From positions 1 to 6,880 of the forward strand of contig JBFJVZ010000406.1 of the NCBI GenBank assembly GCA_041623895.1: a stretch of DNA of 6,880 nucleotides, read 5' to 3'. The DNA comes from JBFJVZ01 sp041623895 (GTDB lineage: Bacteria; Planctomycetota; Planctomycetia; Pirellulales; Pirellulaceae). The translations under genes were made by a program, and so were the position numbers. Positions 6,843 to 6,880 of the stretch are shown one piece after another. Position 1 is the first letter of the stretch. Each line of letters begins with the position of its first letter. The notes beneath the pieces were generated by a model that was given only the letters and a program-made list of their open reading frames with translations, ran no database searches and was not told the origin of the DNA.

Positions 6843-6880
6843 GTCCGGCCGTTTGCCGATGCGGATTGAAACGGCCGGGC
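6843..6880. repeat. Perfect 10-bp inverted repeat at the window edge
   Basis: CCGGCCGTTT (6845-6854) is the exact reverse complement of AAACGGCCGG (6869-6878), with a 14-nt loop. The stem extends by T6844-G6879 (wobble) and G6843-C6880 to 12 bp. It overlaps the second copy of the direct repeat, so the arm belongs to the repeat unit. It could act as a transcript-end structure for either strand. Confidence 0.6.

Larger units (their letters stand above)
6704..6880. repeat. Hairpin-rich intergenic repeat region
   Basis: This stretch is non-coding and structured. GGTCCG-nn-CGTTTGC occurs at 6770-6784 and again at 6842-6856 (13 of 15 bases identical, period 72 nt). Small hairpin CGGGCC/GGTCCG sits at 6761-6775 (loop GAA, one G-U pair). 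A strong hairpin at 6786-6810 and an even longer inverted repeat at 6843-6880 follow. The alternation of a GGCC-type motif with a hairpin suggests a tandem unit, and the last hairpin ends exactly at the window edge, so the array may continue. From memory, planctomycete intergenic regions often carry similar 'GGCCCAACGGTCCG' elements; I could not check this. Confidence 0.55.

Overview
The window looks like a piece of a planctomycete chromosome, most likely from the Pirellulaceae (Rhodopirellula/Blastopirellula relatives). The main reasons are two Tat-exported DUF1501 proteins, a family greatly expanded in that phylum, moderate GC content, and several starts with weak or absent Shine-Dalgarno sites. 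This placement is inferred from protein style; no rRNA or marker gene is present.

Layout. Positions 1-441 hold no gene I can defend, only short open frames and a few weak structural signals. A same-strand block follows on the plus strand: a two-domain universal stress protein (442-1338), a cytoplasmic-type GH13 alpha-amylase (1361-2767) and an exported SdiA-regulated/YjiK-like beta-propeller protein (2811-3674). Gaps of 22 and 43 nt suggest one operon. A minus-strand DUF1501 gene (3694-5157) converges on it with only 19 nt between stop codons. A second DUF1501 gene (5294-6703, plus strand) diverges from the first across a 136-nt shared upstream region. The right end (6704-6880) is non-coding and rich in perfect or near-perfect hairpins, with an imperfect direct repeat at 72-nt period. 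It looks like a dispersed intergenic repeat array that continues past the window.

How the genes may work together (inference). The stress protein and the signal-less amylase would act in the cytoplasm, which fits mobilising stored alpha-glucan (glycogen) under energy or redox stress. The role of the exported propeller protein is unknown. The two DUF1501 proteins are diverged paralogues of alkaline-phosphatase-like fold, probably exported folded through Tat. Their substrates are unknown, and the DUF1549/DUF1553 partners often seen beside such genes are not in this window. I found no complete novel defence, mobile or CRISPR system. The most unusual items are the 3' hairpin/repeat array, the altered GH13 motifs, and the motif divergence between the two DUF1501 paralogues.
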